Shown: positions 55,801 through 63,706 of the stretch, one piece after another
How positions within the stretch are numbered: the first letter of the stretch is position 1
How the letters are laid out: every line of letters starts with the position of its first letter
Assembly (NCBI GenBank): GCA_030698405.1
Contig: JAUYMU010000043.1
Span: 43,341 to 107,340 of the forward strand
DNA from: Bacteroidota bacterium
GTDB taxonomy: Bacteria > Bacteroidota > Bacteroidia > Bacteroidales > Prolixibacteraceae
Direction: 5' to 3'
Length of the DNA: 64,000 nucleotides
Made by a program: the position numbers and the translations under genes
The notes under the pieces: model-generated
What the model saw: only the letters and a program-made list of their open reading frames with translations
Databases searched by the model: none
What the model was told of the DNA's origin: nothing

Positions 55801-58540
55801 CATAACTGGAGCCGATGTGACATTTCTGCATATAGACCCAACCAAGACTACTTTAGCAGAAAGCGGAGCTGCAGATATTGTAGAAATAACTGATGATTTC
55901 GATGGGGAAAAACGTTATAGACATCCCGAATATTCCGGCAATGGTTCAGCACCGGATATTGGAGCCGATGAATTTGAAGGTATTTGCGTTTTGACCATAA
56001 CTTCTGCAACAGCAGACGCAAGCCCAATCTGTGCGGGAACTACCACTACATTGACAGCGAATGGGGTATCCGGAACAGTACCGGTTGTAACCTGGTGGTC
56101 AGCGCCTGAAGGTACGGGAACTAATTATGGAATCGGGCTTACACTTGTGGCAGGTTCCGGAACCTATTATGCCAGGATTACCGGCAACTGCGGGAATCCG
56201 GTAGAAGAATCAGTAACGGTTGAAGGAAACCCAATGCCCATTCCTACATTCACATCACAACCTGGTTCCAGTGCTTGTGTTGGTATTGATGTAACCTATA
56301 CAACGGAGGCATCAATGTCCGGTTATATGTGGGAATTTCCGGGGATTCCAAATACTGATTACAGTATCACTTCAGGAGGAACCGGGACCAGCAATGCAGT
56401 TACCCTGAAATGGTTAACAGAAGGAAGCAAAACCGCAACAATTAATTATACCGATGGCAACGGTTGTACGGCGGCATCGGCAACTTCATCAACGCCAACA
56501 ACGGTTAATCCAACAAGTACGGGCGGAACTGCAACTGCGGCTTCGGCTCAGGTTTGTAAAAATACCTCAACCACCTTAACCCTTACCGGTTCTGTTGGAA
56601 CCATTCAATGGCAAACCAATGCAAGCGGTTCATGGGATGATATTTCAAGAGCGAATGGAGTTACATACAATACTCCTGTTCTTACTACCGCAACTTCGTA
56701 TCGCGCAGTTGTTAAGAGCGGCATTTGCAGCAGTGAAACTTCAAACGAAGTGACGGTTGGTATTGATACTGAAAAACCAACCATTATAAATTGCCCTGCA
56801 AATATTTCGGTACCTGTTACCGATGGTCTTTGTTCCGCAGTAGTAAGCTGGACTGAACCAACAGCAACTGATAACTGTACATTAACAAGTTTTGTAAGTA
56901 ATTTGTCTCCAGGTGCAACTATTGCAGTGGGTACGTCCACAGTTACCTACACTGCAACCGATAATTCAGGAAATGTGGAAACCTGTAGTTTTACAATTAC
57001 TGTTACAGACAATATTACACCCGCAATTACCTGCCCATCGGGAGCAACTGTTTTTTGTGTGGCCAATGCCCCAAGCTACAATACTTATGCAGAATTTACA
57101 GGTGCATTGGGTTCAGCGTCTGATAATTGCAGTTTGAATGAATCAAGTTTTGCCAAGCTAGCGAATCATCTGAGTGTTGATGGTTTGACACTTACACGTA
57201 CATATCGAATTGCGGATATGGCCGGAAATACTTCAACCTGTACTCAGGTATTTACCATTTCGCAACCGGCAGTAATTATTACTTCACTGGGTTTAAACAA
57301 TACCTGCATTGGCGGAGTTTTGGATATTACCTCAAATAGCACCGGGTTAAATTACCAATGGCAGGTAAGTACCGATAATGGAGGTTTATGGACGACAACC
57401 GGAACAAATAGTGCAAGCTATAACGGAACACTGGCTCATCAAGGAGACCAATTCCGCTTAAGAGTTTCTGAGACAACTGATTTTAATGTGGGATGTGTTG
57501 CAACTTCCAATACATTGACATTCAGGGAAAATATACCACCTGTTTTTACAGCTCTGAAACCAACTGATATGACTGTTTGTATTCCAAATGGTGCAACTAC
57601 CGTCGCTATATTTGATATCAGTCTCGACAATTCAAAAGTTACTGATGTTTGTACAGCTTTTGCGGACCTGAGTATAGCATACACTATATCCGGAACAACT
57701 ACGCTTAGCGGAAACACCAACCTTGCTGACGGGACAGTTTTCAACCTCGGAATTTCAACAGTTGAATATACAGTGACCGATCTGTCGGGCAACAGTGAAA
57801 CCCATTCGTTTACTGTTACAGTGAGTGAGGCTCCATCATTATCTGATATTTCAACCGATGGCGCCGCTGCAACGGATGGTTCCGGCTACAAGCCTTACCA
57901 AAGCTCTTCCCACACTTATACCGTGGATGGAGGCATCGCAACTTCAGGATATTCTTATACATGGACTGTTCTTGACAATGCCAATTCAGTTTTGTCACCG
58001 GGTTCAGCCAATACCTATACCATTAATGCAACAAATACGGCAGCAGTGGTGATTTCGTGGGGAGCTTCTATTCCACTTACAGCAAACAATTACAAAATAC
58101 GGGTTCGCAAAACCAGCAATACAAATACCTGCTTCATCGAAAAAGAACTTTCAGTGACTGTTCTCATAAATAATTTTAATGTGAAAGTTGAAGACAGTGG
58201 TGATGATTGTCAGAGTGGAGAAATGGGAACCACAAATATTTGGTGGAATTTAACACAAACAGGCGGGTCCTCCAATTGGCATTATAAATATGAGATAGTA
58301 GAAGATATTGGAGGGGTTCTCACAACTGTCGTTCCGCTCACAAATATTTTATACTCAACCGTCACCCCCCTAACAATATATTACCCTGCGAATAATACTG
58401 TAGGAGTTCAAAAAACCTATACAATATTTATTTCCAGTGTTTTTGACGAGTTTGGCACGCCAGAAACTAATTTATCTGACAATCAAGATTCTTTGATTCT
58501 TTTTGGAGTACCCAACACATCCGAAATATCAACCGATTAA
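49841..58540 (+). CDS. giant secreted multidomain protein (PA14-like, MBG, beta-helix, HYR, Ig-like)
   Basis: A 2899-residue surface protein, T/S/G/N-rich. Signal peptide 1-30 (ending NVFGK). Then a PA14-like domain (about 155-300, with GSDDGSRLNVNGTLVYNNW), Ig/MBG repeats (about 400-780), and a long right-handed beta-helix (about 870-2030, recurring N-N-T-I-x-x-I steps) ending DIGADEFEG. After that come several Ig/PKD-like units, an HYR domain (about 2312-2392, starting EKPTIINCPANIS), and an Ig-like module (about 2664-2775) also present in the next two genes. The last about 125 residues form a separate domain ending PNTSEISTD. No T9SS type-A or type-B sorting domain is seen at the C-terminus, so how it leaves the cell is unclear. 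An adhesin or structural surface protein is likely; the role is inferred. Confidence 0.85.
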   Translation: MMRNILVFKKIWIFLIVLLSLLVGAGNVFGKNEYPTSLSSITVGSTYCVGSTVTLNLDATSSQTCSSGNTSATVTVRFYSNSMQSNSGGTLVYTAPNYLAESSTVTSTYSFTALSTLYYYAVVSYTVTGCNAAGSLTTTTGQMALVTVPVTSPDDQSLAGMNLWIGHVYDGLDFNTYFGTFTESEAFDQSFGGNQNCFSINSSLGSRQIYTETFSVRYRMNSTKKGLYVVDLGSDDGSRLNVNGTLVYNNWVDQGFTSRPRVLMNLNGASSLVYDFFENGGENRVVFQNLTLVLINDLNTNTTQNICLGSAGAAISGDVYGTLPTGITLSGTGYQWAYSTTSSTGSWTDISGATAATYTPSAVAPFNTVGTYYFIRKAILSSANNVSPNPYLATNESNAATITVSALPTAPTSGSNTYTYDGTPKTASATVGANETVDWYAAISGGTTISAPSGTNVGTYIAYAETRNTITGCVSDTRTLVTLTINKAVLTITAGNQTVAFGTPVATVTGAGSYTPTGFVNSETATVIGGIATYTTTYTEATATGTAGVTITPVVTGLTATNYSFNPANGTITISQASSTITATGTATFTYTGLAQGPTTSTVTGSTGAVTFSYLGTGSTTYGPSATLPTNAGTYEVVATVAADGNFNAATSAALAFTINEAALTITANNQSKCFGTVFSFTGTEFTSVGLINSDEVASVTLTSSGSGDVAVAGSYNIVPSAANGTGLDNYEITYSNDGLLTVNDLPTGTLSSNGSICSGASTSLTFNKNSGVGPFDLVINGISYTDIASGGTINISPTDLSTTYTLTSITDKGVSPNCSNVVNASTSVSVYPIEVNASVGLAQACYNTVKEAFDKINDGTHKGAITVKVHASTTETASAVLNASGSGGSSYTSVLLYPTATGLSISGNLNAPLIDLNGADNVTIDGRVNATGSAKDLIISNSSATAAASTIRFRTDASGNNVKYCIIQGSSTAVAVGTIIFLGGTATGNDGNTITNNTITSAGLNLPVNAIYSAGTSAIIDNSNNTISNNNIQDFFSSTLASNGVFVSTFNSGWTISDNRIFQTALRNSTGTSIVHRAIQITSGNGHAVTNNIIGFASENDTGIMTYTGSGTTTPLFRAIELSVGTTSASSIQGNTISAISFSTTSGSATAPGIFTGISVLVGSVNIGTDTGNTIGATTGNSSILVTSTVSLGYMAGIYATSTGTVNIQNNKIGSISTGSTALIGHTFHGINTAGVAGNFNISENTIGSTTTPNSIAIGTSGVTTTPVCTFNGITNAATGTISITDNTIQNVTAFGIGASVFNGLLNSAGSGTLTMTGNSIIAINNTGTGTVRGVSNTAATASTANINSNTIRSSTLTGTGAFIGILNSSTAATTNINSNNIRNISRTTATGTVTGISSTGAIATALNINNNLLGNSDGGFVTYDAATLAAATLVGINVTSATGASALSIQNNDISGIVHSLTGASPHTYIINAAPTLSQNISNNTFTNLDVNTTGNIIFISNSVAMPVNGTQTVSGNSIVTGFRKSSAGGTVTLFTSTAATLASGVTVTHQNNNLSNITVAGTTIIAGWIHNDAGISTKIFTGNIFNNWNSGSGAITQGMSINGGASGSSITDNTISNFTTTGAITGLKSGISGTYNITGNNINNFSGGGVVIGYSIPAAASTITFDNNIIQTLSTTAGGTNTISGIWAVGSSSLTVSNNTINDIQSTGVLTTTGSVRGIVNSGAGSITINTNTITNIKGNSATTGSVSGILLSAGTTVNAYQNTISGLSGNALTTGSVNGISITGGSSISASKNKVYDLSSSSSSLTGTVNGIAVSGSTASLNVTIVNNTVGDLKVTAGSGADLIRGISVINTGATSNVNLYYNTIYLNASSTGTNFGTSGVYHTANSTAKTAALDLRNNIIVNNSTPKGTGLTVAFRRSAATLGNYSESSNNNLFYSGTPDASRLIYRSTISYQTLSDFQSLVSPRETLSVTEDMIANQAFLSITGADVTFLHIDPTKTTLAESGAADIVEITDDFDGEKRYRHPEYSGNGSAPDIGADEFEGICVLTITSATADASPICAGTTTTLTANGVSGTVPVVTWWSAPEGTGTNYGIGLTLVAGSGTYYARITGNCGNPVEESVTVEGNPMPIPTFTSQPGSSACVGIDVTYTTEASMSGYMWEFPGIPNTDYSITSGGTGTSNAVTLKWLTEGSKTATINYTDGNGCTAASATSSTPTTVNPTSTGGTATAASAQVCKNTSTTLTLTGSVGTIQWQTNASGSWDDISRANGVTYNTPVLTTATSYRAVVKSGICSSETSNEVTVGIDTEKPTIINCPANISVPVTDGLCSAVVSWTEPTATDNCTLTSFVSNLSPGATIAVGTSTVTYTATDNSGNVETCSFTITVTDNITPAITCPSGATVFCVANAPSYNTYAEFTGALGSASDNCSLNESSFAKLANHLSVDGLTLTRTYRIADMAGNTSTCTQVFTISQPAVIITSLGLNNTCIGGVLDITSNSTGLNYQWQVSTDNGGLWTTTGTNSASYNGTLAHQGDQFRLRVSETTDFNVGCVATSNTLTFRENIPPVFTALKPTDMTVCIPNGATTVAIFDISLDNSKVTDVCTAFADLSIAYTISGTTTLSGNTNLADGTVFNLGISTVEYTVTDLSGNSETHSFTVTVSEAPSLSDISTDGAAATDGSGYKPYQSSSHTYTVDGGIATSGYSYTWTVLDNANSVLSPGSANTYTINATNTAAVVISWGASIPLTANNYKIRVRKTSNTNTCFIEKELSVTVLINNFNVKVEDSGDDCQSGEMGTTNIWWNLTQTGGSSNWHYKYEIVEDIGGVLTTVVPLTNILYSTVTPLTIYYPANNTVGVQKTYTIFISSVFDEFGTPETNLSDNQDSLILFGVPNTSEISTD

Positions 58541-58606
58541 AAATATTTAACCATGAAACTGATTACAAACGCGAAACAAAATAACCGCAACGGGCCCTAA
58601 GGTTTT

Positions 58607-58690
58607 GACGCTGTCAGGTTTTTCAAACGCTGACAGGTCGAACAAAGCAGATGAATTAACCTGTCAGCGTCCGCAGGATCTGACAGCGTT
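58607..58690. repeat. palindromic repeat with CTGTCAG/CTGACAG arms
   Basis: CGCTGACAGGT (58628-58638) and ACCTGTCAGCG (58659-58669) are perfect 11-bp arms; further CTGTCAG (58611-58617) and CTGACAG (58680-58686) copies flank them, giving alternative hairpins. Confidence 0.85.
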
Positions 58691-58948
58691 GAATTGAATA
58701 CAAAAAATATAAAAGATAATAATTGAAAATTTATTCACTAAAAAAATTGGAAGTATGATTAGAAACAAAATTTATTTAACTCCTGAGTAAAAGACAGGAA
58801 CCCAACACAACTGACACGAACGCAACAGGTTGTGATCCTGTCGAAACAAAAAAGACCGCAATGAACTCAGCCCCATTTTGGGCAGAACAATTAAACCAGA
58901 TCCTGCAAAACAGGAAACGGTTGGCAACCGGCGAGGTTGCAATACAAT

Positions 58949-59022
58949 GTAGAGACGCGATTTATCGCATCTAAATCACATTCAAAATTAGAATAAACAG
59001 ACGCGATGAATCGTGTCTCTAC
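58949..59022. repeat. palindromic repeat with GTAGAGACGCGAT arms
   Basis: GTAGAGACGCGAT (58949-58961) pairs with ATCGTGTCTCTAC (59010-59022), 12 of 13 positions. Inner small hairpins GCGATTTATCGC and CGATGAATCG are also present. Confidence 0.85.
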
Positions 59023-59088
59023 GTGACAAACACAAAACAAAGGTTTTAAAATATTAAAAATTAAATGTTTAACTTAAAAATTACAAAG

Positions 59089-60102
59089 ATGAAAAAATTA
59101 TTTTCTTTAGTTTGCCTGGTGGTTTTACTGGGCGTTAGTGCTAGTGTGATGGGGCAAGGTTCTCAGCAAACAGTTACGATCAATTCAACCCGAAATTATT
59201 GGGTGAACAGTACAGATGCAGGCGCAACACAAATAGCTGATCATATTGGGAACAGTTATGCCTGGAGTGTTTATACCTGGGATGGAACAGCAGATTATAC
59301 ACTTACTACTTGGACACCCACTGCTGCTGCCGGTACTACTTTTAATTTCGTAGGCGCAAGTTCAGGTTTGAATGTTTATAAATCCAGCATCAAGTGGTTA
59401 GGTACTGGAACCTATGTTGTTGAAATAGTTGAAACTAGCACTGGTACTACAGCCTGTACAACTGTTCGTCGTTTCGGTGTTACAATTATTGACCTTGACT
59501 TGCTGGTTGTTACAAAAGATCATCTTGGTGCAGCACTTGCAGCCCCAGGACTTTACTGCAATACCAATAATGGTGATATTTATGGAGATGCTGATGTTGA
59601 TGATTTGAATAATGCTACTGTTACACCAGTTATGGAAACCATGGTAATGACTTATGATATTTCATTATTTACAGCAAAAGGTGGAACTGCAAATATTGCA
59701 ACTACCCTTCCTCTTGCAGGTTGGAAATTTACAGTTGTTGACGCAAGTGTTATTCCTACTACTCCAGGTAATGTTACATGGGTGGTTACAGGTGCAACCG
59801 GAACTTATACTACTGGAGGAACGAATGTCCTCACGGTTGATCCTGCCACTACTGTCGTAACTATTACTGCAACCATAAAGAATGTTGCTGCAGCTGCAAC
59901 TGAAGATTATGTGCTTAATTTCTCAATTGATCCAGCAACTGTTTTAGTTGAAAACGGTGGAGCTAGTGCTACCGATTATGCAGAAGGACAGGAACCAGCA
60001 ACTTATATTGGTGGAACTGCAGAACCAACATCTCATAAGAATAGCGCAGTACAAATCACTGTGAATCCTATTCCAAATACTACAAAAATCAAATTTAACT
60101 AA
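59089..60102 (+). CDS. secreted protein of unknown function, second member of the surface locus
   Basis: A 337-residue protein with a clear signal peptide (about 1-23, MKKLFSLVCLVVLLGVSASV then GQ). An Ig-like module (about 35-140) carries SYAWSVYTWDG, GTYVVEIVETS and a single Cys, closely like the modules of its two neighbours. A second beta-rich domain (about 140-325) follows, rich in Thr/Ala/Val, and the protein ends PNTTKIKFN. I use the ATG at 59089; an upstream in-frame ATG at 59065 adds eight residues without signal character. No T9SS sorting domain is visible. A small, possibly abundant subunit of the same structure is my inference. I know no named family. Confidence 0.7.
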   Translation: MKKLFSLVCLVVLLGVSASVMGQGSQQTVTINSTRNYWVNSTDAGATQIADHIGNSYAWSVYTWDGTADYTLTTWTPTAAAGTTFNFVGASSGLNVYKSSIKWLGTGTYVVEIVETSTGTTACTTVRRFGVTIIDLDLLVVTKDHLGAALAAPGLYCNTNNGDIYGDADVDDLNNATVTPVMETMVMTYDISLFTAKGGTANIATTLPLAGWKFTVVDASVIPTTPGNVTWVVTGATGTYTTGGTNVLTVDPATTVVTITATIKNVAAAATEDYVLNFSIDPATVLVENGGASATDYAEGQEPATYIGGTAEPTSHKNSAVQITVNPIPNTTKIKFN

Positions 60103-60113
60103 TCTCAATTTTT

Positions 60114-60143
60114 TATACCGCTGGCCTTCGGGTCAGCGGTATA
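60114..60143 (+). terminator. 13-bp hairpin with TTCG loop between the second and third surface genes
   Basis: TATACCGCTGGCC and GGTCAGCGGTATA form a 13-bp stem (one G-T pair) closed by the very stable C-TTCG-G loop. Only four T follow, then the ATG at 60149, five bases after the stem. It may be a partial terminator, a 3' RNA stabiliser for the upstream message, or a block on ribosome access. Confidence 0.75.
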
Positions 60144-60148
60144 TTTTA

Positions 60149-63100
60149 ATGAAAAGGATAGCCTCCATATTATTTCTTCTCTTTTTAATTGCAGGGGCAA
60201 TTAATTCTTATGGCCAATCAACTATTTCAACTGGTGAGTCATTTTCATTGAGTGTAACCAACCACGTAGGGAATACCTACCAATGGGGTTTGTATCTCGA
60301 CGATCAGGCCATTGTTGCAGCCAATGCAGCTGATTTTACTGTGAGCGCATCAGGCAATACGGCTAATTTTAACATTTCCGTGGCAGGTACTTATTACGCC
60401 ATTGTGATGGAAACCGATGGATTGGGCTGTTCAACAGGACGAAGCCTCCAAATCACGGTTTTACCAAACACCTCCAAAATTCTATTTGCCAATACAACAA
60501 GTTCTGCCTGCTTTCAGGCCAGCAACGATTTTACAATTCCAATACAGTTTAAAGATGGAAACGATCTGCCATTGAGTGCAGCGCATTTTCCAATCGTGGT
60601 TTCGTTCCAGGTCAACGGAGTGAACCAACCAACACAAACAATTACTTTTGCCAATCAGGGTTTGGCTGTTTCAGGCAGTGCGTTTACTGCCAATCCCAAT
60701 TCGGATACACCGGTCACCATTACGATCACCGGCGCAACCGATAATTTAAATTTGAATCTTCAACCCGAAACTACTTCGGGACAAAATATACACACACGAA
60801 CCATTTTCCGCCAGCTTACCACGCCAACAGTGGCGGCGCTCACAACCAACGATACAAGTCCTGCCATTTCAGGAACAGCCGTTGTTGGAACCAATGAAAC
60901 CTTTACCGTTTCGGTAAACGGATTCACGTATTTACCCGGCGACGGCAATTTAATCCTTTCAGGAACAAACTGGACATTGATGATTCCAGCTGCAAGAGCG
61001 CTTCCGGAGGGAACTTTTGAAATTTTGGCAAGCGTTGCAAATGCCGAATGCAACTTGCCGGATGCAACCAGCAACGAACTGGTGATCGACACCACCAATC
61101 CAACTCCGCTTCCAACAGTTGTGGCACAAACCATCGTCAGCACAACTCCGATGATTTCAGGAACAGCTACACTGGCTTCAGGAGAAATACTTACAGTTAC
61201 TGTTAACGGCGTAATTTATACCGTTGGCGACGGGCATTTGAGCATTTCGGGCACTGTGTGGAGTTTGCAAATTCCGATAGCGAATAAACTAACGGTGGGT
61301 GTTTACCAGGTGATTGCAAAAGTAACCGATGCGGCTGGCAATTCGTCAACCGATGCTACCACTAACGAGTTAACCATTGGCGCCAGCACAATTACCGACC
61401 GTTTGGCCACCAACGACGTGAATATCACGTTTAAAAACAGGGCGGTTTCAGGAAACGTGCTGATCAACGATGCCGGGTTCTACGGTTTTAATCCCACCGT
61501 TGGAACCATTGCCGGGCTGATGCCGGTGAACGGAACACTTAGCATCTCCCCGAATGGGCAATATACTTATACGCCAAACAATGGATTTACAGGCGCCGAC
61601 AATTTCTATTATTCGGTTTGTACGCTGGAAGATCCAACCGATTGCGACACTGTAAAAGTGACCATCCGCGTGCTGGAAGATAACCTTGCGCTGATTGGTC
61701 CGGTAGCAATAAACGACGAAGTGCAGGCTCCAATAAACACAACCGTTTCAGGAAATGTGCTTGCCAACGACCTTTTCCCTTCGGGCGACCAGCTGGTGCT
61801 GAACCCAATTTTGAGCAGGCAGCCACAGCATGGGAAAGTGGTTTTGGAGCGCGATGGCAGGTTTACTTATACTCCTGAAACCGGATTTACTGGTCAGGAT
61901 AATTTTATATACGAAATATGCGGCAATATTTTGGGATTGTGTGAAACGGCCCGGGTTACCATCACTGTTTCGGGCGATTTGACAGAAGTGCGCCTGTTTG
62001 CTGCCGACGATGTGTATTTCGCCAACAGCAAGGCAATTACCGGCAACCTGCTTGCCAACGACCAATATCCCGCTGCAGCTAATTTAAGCCTGACTCGGAC
62101 TCCGGCAGTTCGGCCAACAAACGGAGCAGTAGTGATCAATGCCAACGGAACTTTCGTTTATACGCCAACGGCTGGCTTTGAAGGAACTGACCATTTTGTG
62201 TATGAATTGTGCGAACCACAACTTAAAGATTGCGACCTGGCAACGGTGCACATTCTGGTGAAAGAAAATCCGAAGCAATTTGCCGATTTGTCGATCGTAA
62301 AATCCGGACCTGCAAACGCAATACCCGGCGATCTGATTAATTACCAGCTCACGGTTACCAACCTCGGAACTGCGGCAGCTGAAAAAGTACAGATCAACGA
62401 TTATTTGCCGACCGCCCTTTTAAATCCGAAGTTCAGGCTCGAAGAAGTTACCACCCTGAAGGATTGGTCGGGTTATTATCCGCTCGATTTGCTGGAAGTG
62501 AACAAGCCGTTTACACTTTTCATTCAGGGAACCGTTTCATCGAGCGCTCCCGATACCTTGAAAAACCTTGCCACTGTAATCAGTTCAACATGGGATCCAT
62601 CGTACGCGAACAACCAGTCGATTGTAAAAACCATTATTCGCCGCGGACCGGTTGCCCGTATTCAGGGAGCGCCGCTTATTACTGCAGGAAGTTGTAACAT
62701 TGCCGGAACAGTGCTCGATGCAAGCAAATCGGGTGGCGATGGCCTCCGCTTTAGCTGGTCACCTTCGGTTTATCTCGACAATGCAACAAGCCCGACTCCG
62801 AGGTTCACTCCCGGTCAAACTACCCGTTATTTGCTGACAATCACCGACAGCAAAGGACTGAAAGATACTACGTCGGTATTGGTTTCGGTATTACCGGCTC
62901 CATTGGCGGTAACCGACAGAAACGTATTTGTTGATGCACCCAATGCAAGTATTTTGCTGAACGGCGCCAAAAGTACAGGTGTCGGCTTAACTTATTTATG
63001 GTTGTCGAAGGAAGGAATTATTCTTAGCGGCGAAACTCAGCCAACTGCAATGGTGAGCGGTTTGGGCACGTATTATCTTCAGGTAACCGATTCGAAAGGC

Positions 63101-63706
63101 TGTTTGTCCAAAGATTCGGTCAATGTCGGAATTTATATTCAGGCAATAAACGATACGGCCATCACCATCATCAACGAACGGGTGGTCATCAATGTGCTGA
63201 GAAACGATATTCCGCGCAATGCCATCAACCCTTCGAGCATTTCGATACTGACACCTCCTTTGCACGGTTTCGCAACGGTGTCAGCCGATTCGATGATTAT
63301 TTATTCTCCGGAACAATCGTACATTGGTCAGGATGAATTTGTCTATCAGGTTTGCGACTATTTCCAAAATTGCGACAACGCGAAAGTGCTGGTATTCATC
63401 AACGACGTACCATTCTTTATTCCTGAAGCATTCTCGCCAAACGGCGACGGCATCAACGACAAGTTCGAGATCAAAGGTCTGGCAAAATACAATACGGTAC
63501 AGATTGAAATCTTCAACCGTTGGGGAAATATTGTCTATCAGTCGAACAACTATGGCAATAAAGCAGGCCAGAGCGGTTTCTGGGACGGAACAGCCACCAA
63601 TGGCGTTCGCATCGGATCAGGTCCGGTTCCATCGGGAACTTACTATTATATTTTAACCCTGAACGGAAAAGAAAAGATCAGTAAATCGATTTATTTGGAT
63701 AGATAG
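60149..63706 (+). CDS. multidomain secreted protein with T9SS type-B sorting domain
   Basis: An 1185-residue exported protein. Signal peptide 1-23. Ig-like module (about 24-110, NTYQWGLYLDDQ ... VLPNTSKI), a beta domain (about 110-225), and two Ig-like repeats (about 226-420, TPMISGTATLASGEILTVTV). Then come cadherin-like repeats with the pattern GNVLxND and YTPxxGFTGxDNFxYxxC (about 425-710), a DUF11 domain (about 712-830, ADLSIVKSGPANAIPGDLIN), two further Ig/PKD units and one more cadherin-like unit (about 990-1085). The C-terminus (1091-1185) is the gliding motility-associated/CHU_C domain with PEAFSPNGDGINDKFEI, the type-B T9SS signal. Such genes are often followed by a PorP/SprF gene, which would lie beyond the window. 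Role inferred: surface anchoring or export partner of the two upstream proteins. Confidence 0.88.
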   Translation: MKRIASILFLLFLIAGAINSYGQSTISTGESFSLSVTNHVGNTYQWGLYLDDQAIVAANAADFTVSASGNTANFNISVAGTYYAIVMETDGLGCSTGRSLQITVLPNTSKILFANTTSSACFQASNDFTIPIQFKDGNDLPLSAAHFPIVVSFQVNGVNQPTQTITFANQGLAVSGSAFTANPNSDTPVTITITGATDNLNLNLQPETTSGQNIHTRTIFRQLTTPTVAALTTNDTSPAISGTAVVGTNETFTVSVNGFTYLPGDGNLILSGTNWTLMIPAARALPEGTFEILASVANAECNLPDATSNELVIDTTNPTPLPTVVAQTIVSTTPMISGTATLASGEILTVTVNGVIYTVGDGHLSISGTVWSLQIPIANKLTVGVYQVIAKVTDAAGNSSTDATTNELTIGASTITDRLATNDVNITFKNRAVSGNVLINDAGFYGFNPTVGTIAGLMPVNGTLSISPNGQYTYTPNNGFTGADNFYYSVCTLEDPTDCDTVKVTIRVLEDNLALIGPVAINDEVQAPINTTVSGNVLANDLFPSGDQLVLNPILSRQPQHGKVVLERDGRFTYTPETGFTGQDNFIYEICGNILGLCETARVTITVSGDLTEVRLFAADDVYFANSKAITGNLLANDQYPAAANLSLTRTPAVRPTNGAVVINANGTFVYTPTAGFEGTDHFVYELCEPQLKDCDLATVHILVKENPKQFADLSIVKSGPANAIPGDLINYQLTVTNLGTAAAEKVQINDYLPTALLNPKFRLEEVTTLKDWSGYYPLDLLEVNKPFTLFIQGTVSSSAPDTLKNLATVISSTWDPSYANNQSIVKTIIRRGPVARIQGAPLITAGSCNIAGTVLDASKSGGDGLRFSWSPSVYLDNATSPTPRFTPGQTTRYLLTITDSKGLKDTTSVLVSVLPAPLAVTDRNVFVDAPNASILLNGAKSTGVGLTYLWLSKEGIILSGETQPTAMVSGLGTYYLQVTDSKGCLSKDSVNVGIYIQAINDTAITIINERVVINVLRNDIPRNAINPSSISILTPPLHGFATVSADSMIIYSPEQSYIGQDEFVYQVCDYFQNCDNAKVLVFINDVPFFIPEAFSPNGDGINDKFEIKGLAKYNTVQIEIFNRWGNIVYQSNNYGNKAGQSGFWDGTATNGVRIGSGPVPSGTYYYILTLNGKEKISKSIYLDR

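Larger units (their letters stand above)
58541..59064. other. 524-base intergenic region with two palindromic repeats
   Basis: It holds inverted repeats at 58607-58690 and 58949-59022. Between them only very short frames are present, none with family features. The small-subunit gene that follows probably has its promoter near 59000-59070, though no clear box is seen. Confidence 0.6.

Noticed and set aside
58553..58600. 15-codon frame after the giant gene
   Set aside because: It starts 12 bases after the stop and is basic and short, with no signal or motif. It may be part of the repeat-rich spacer.
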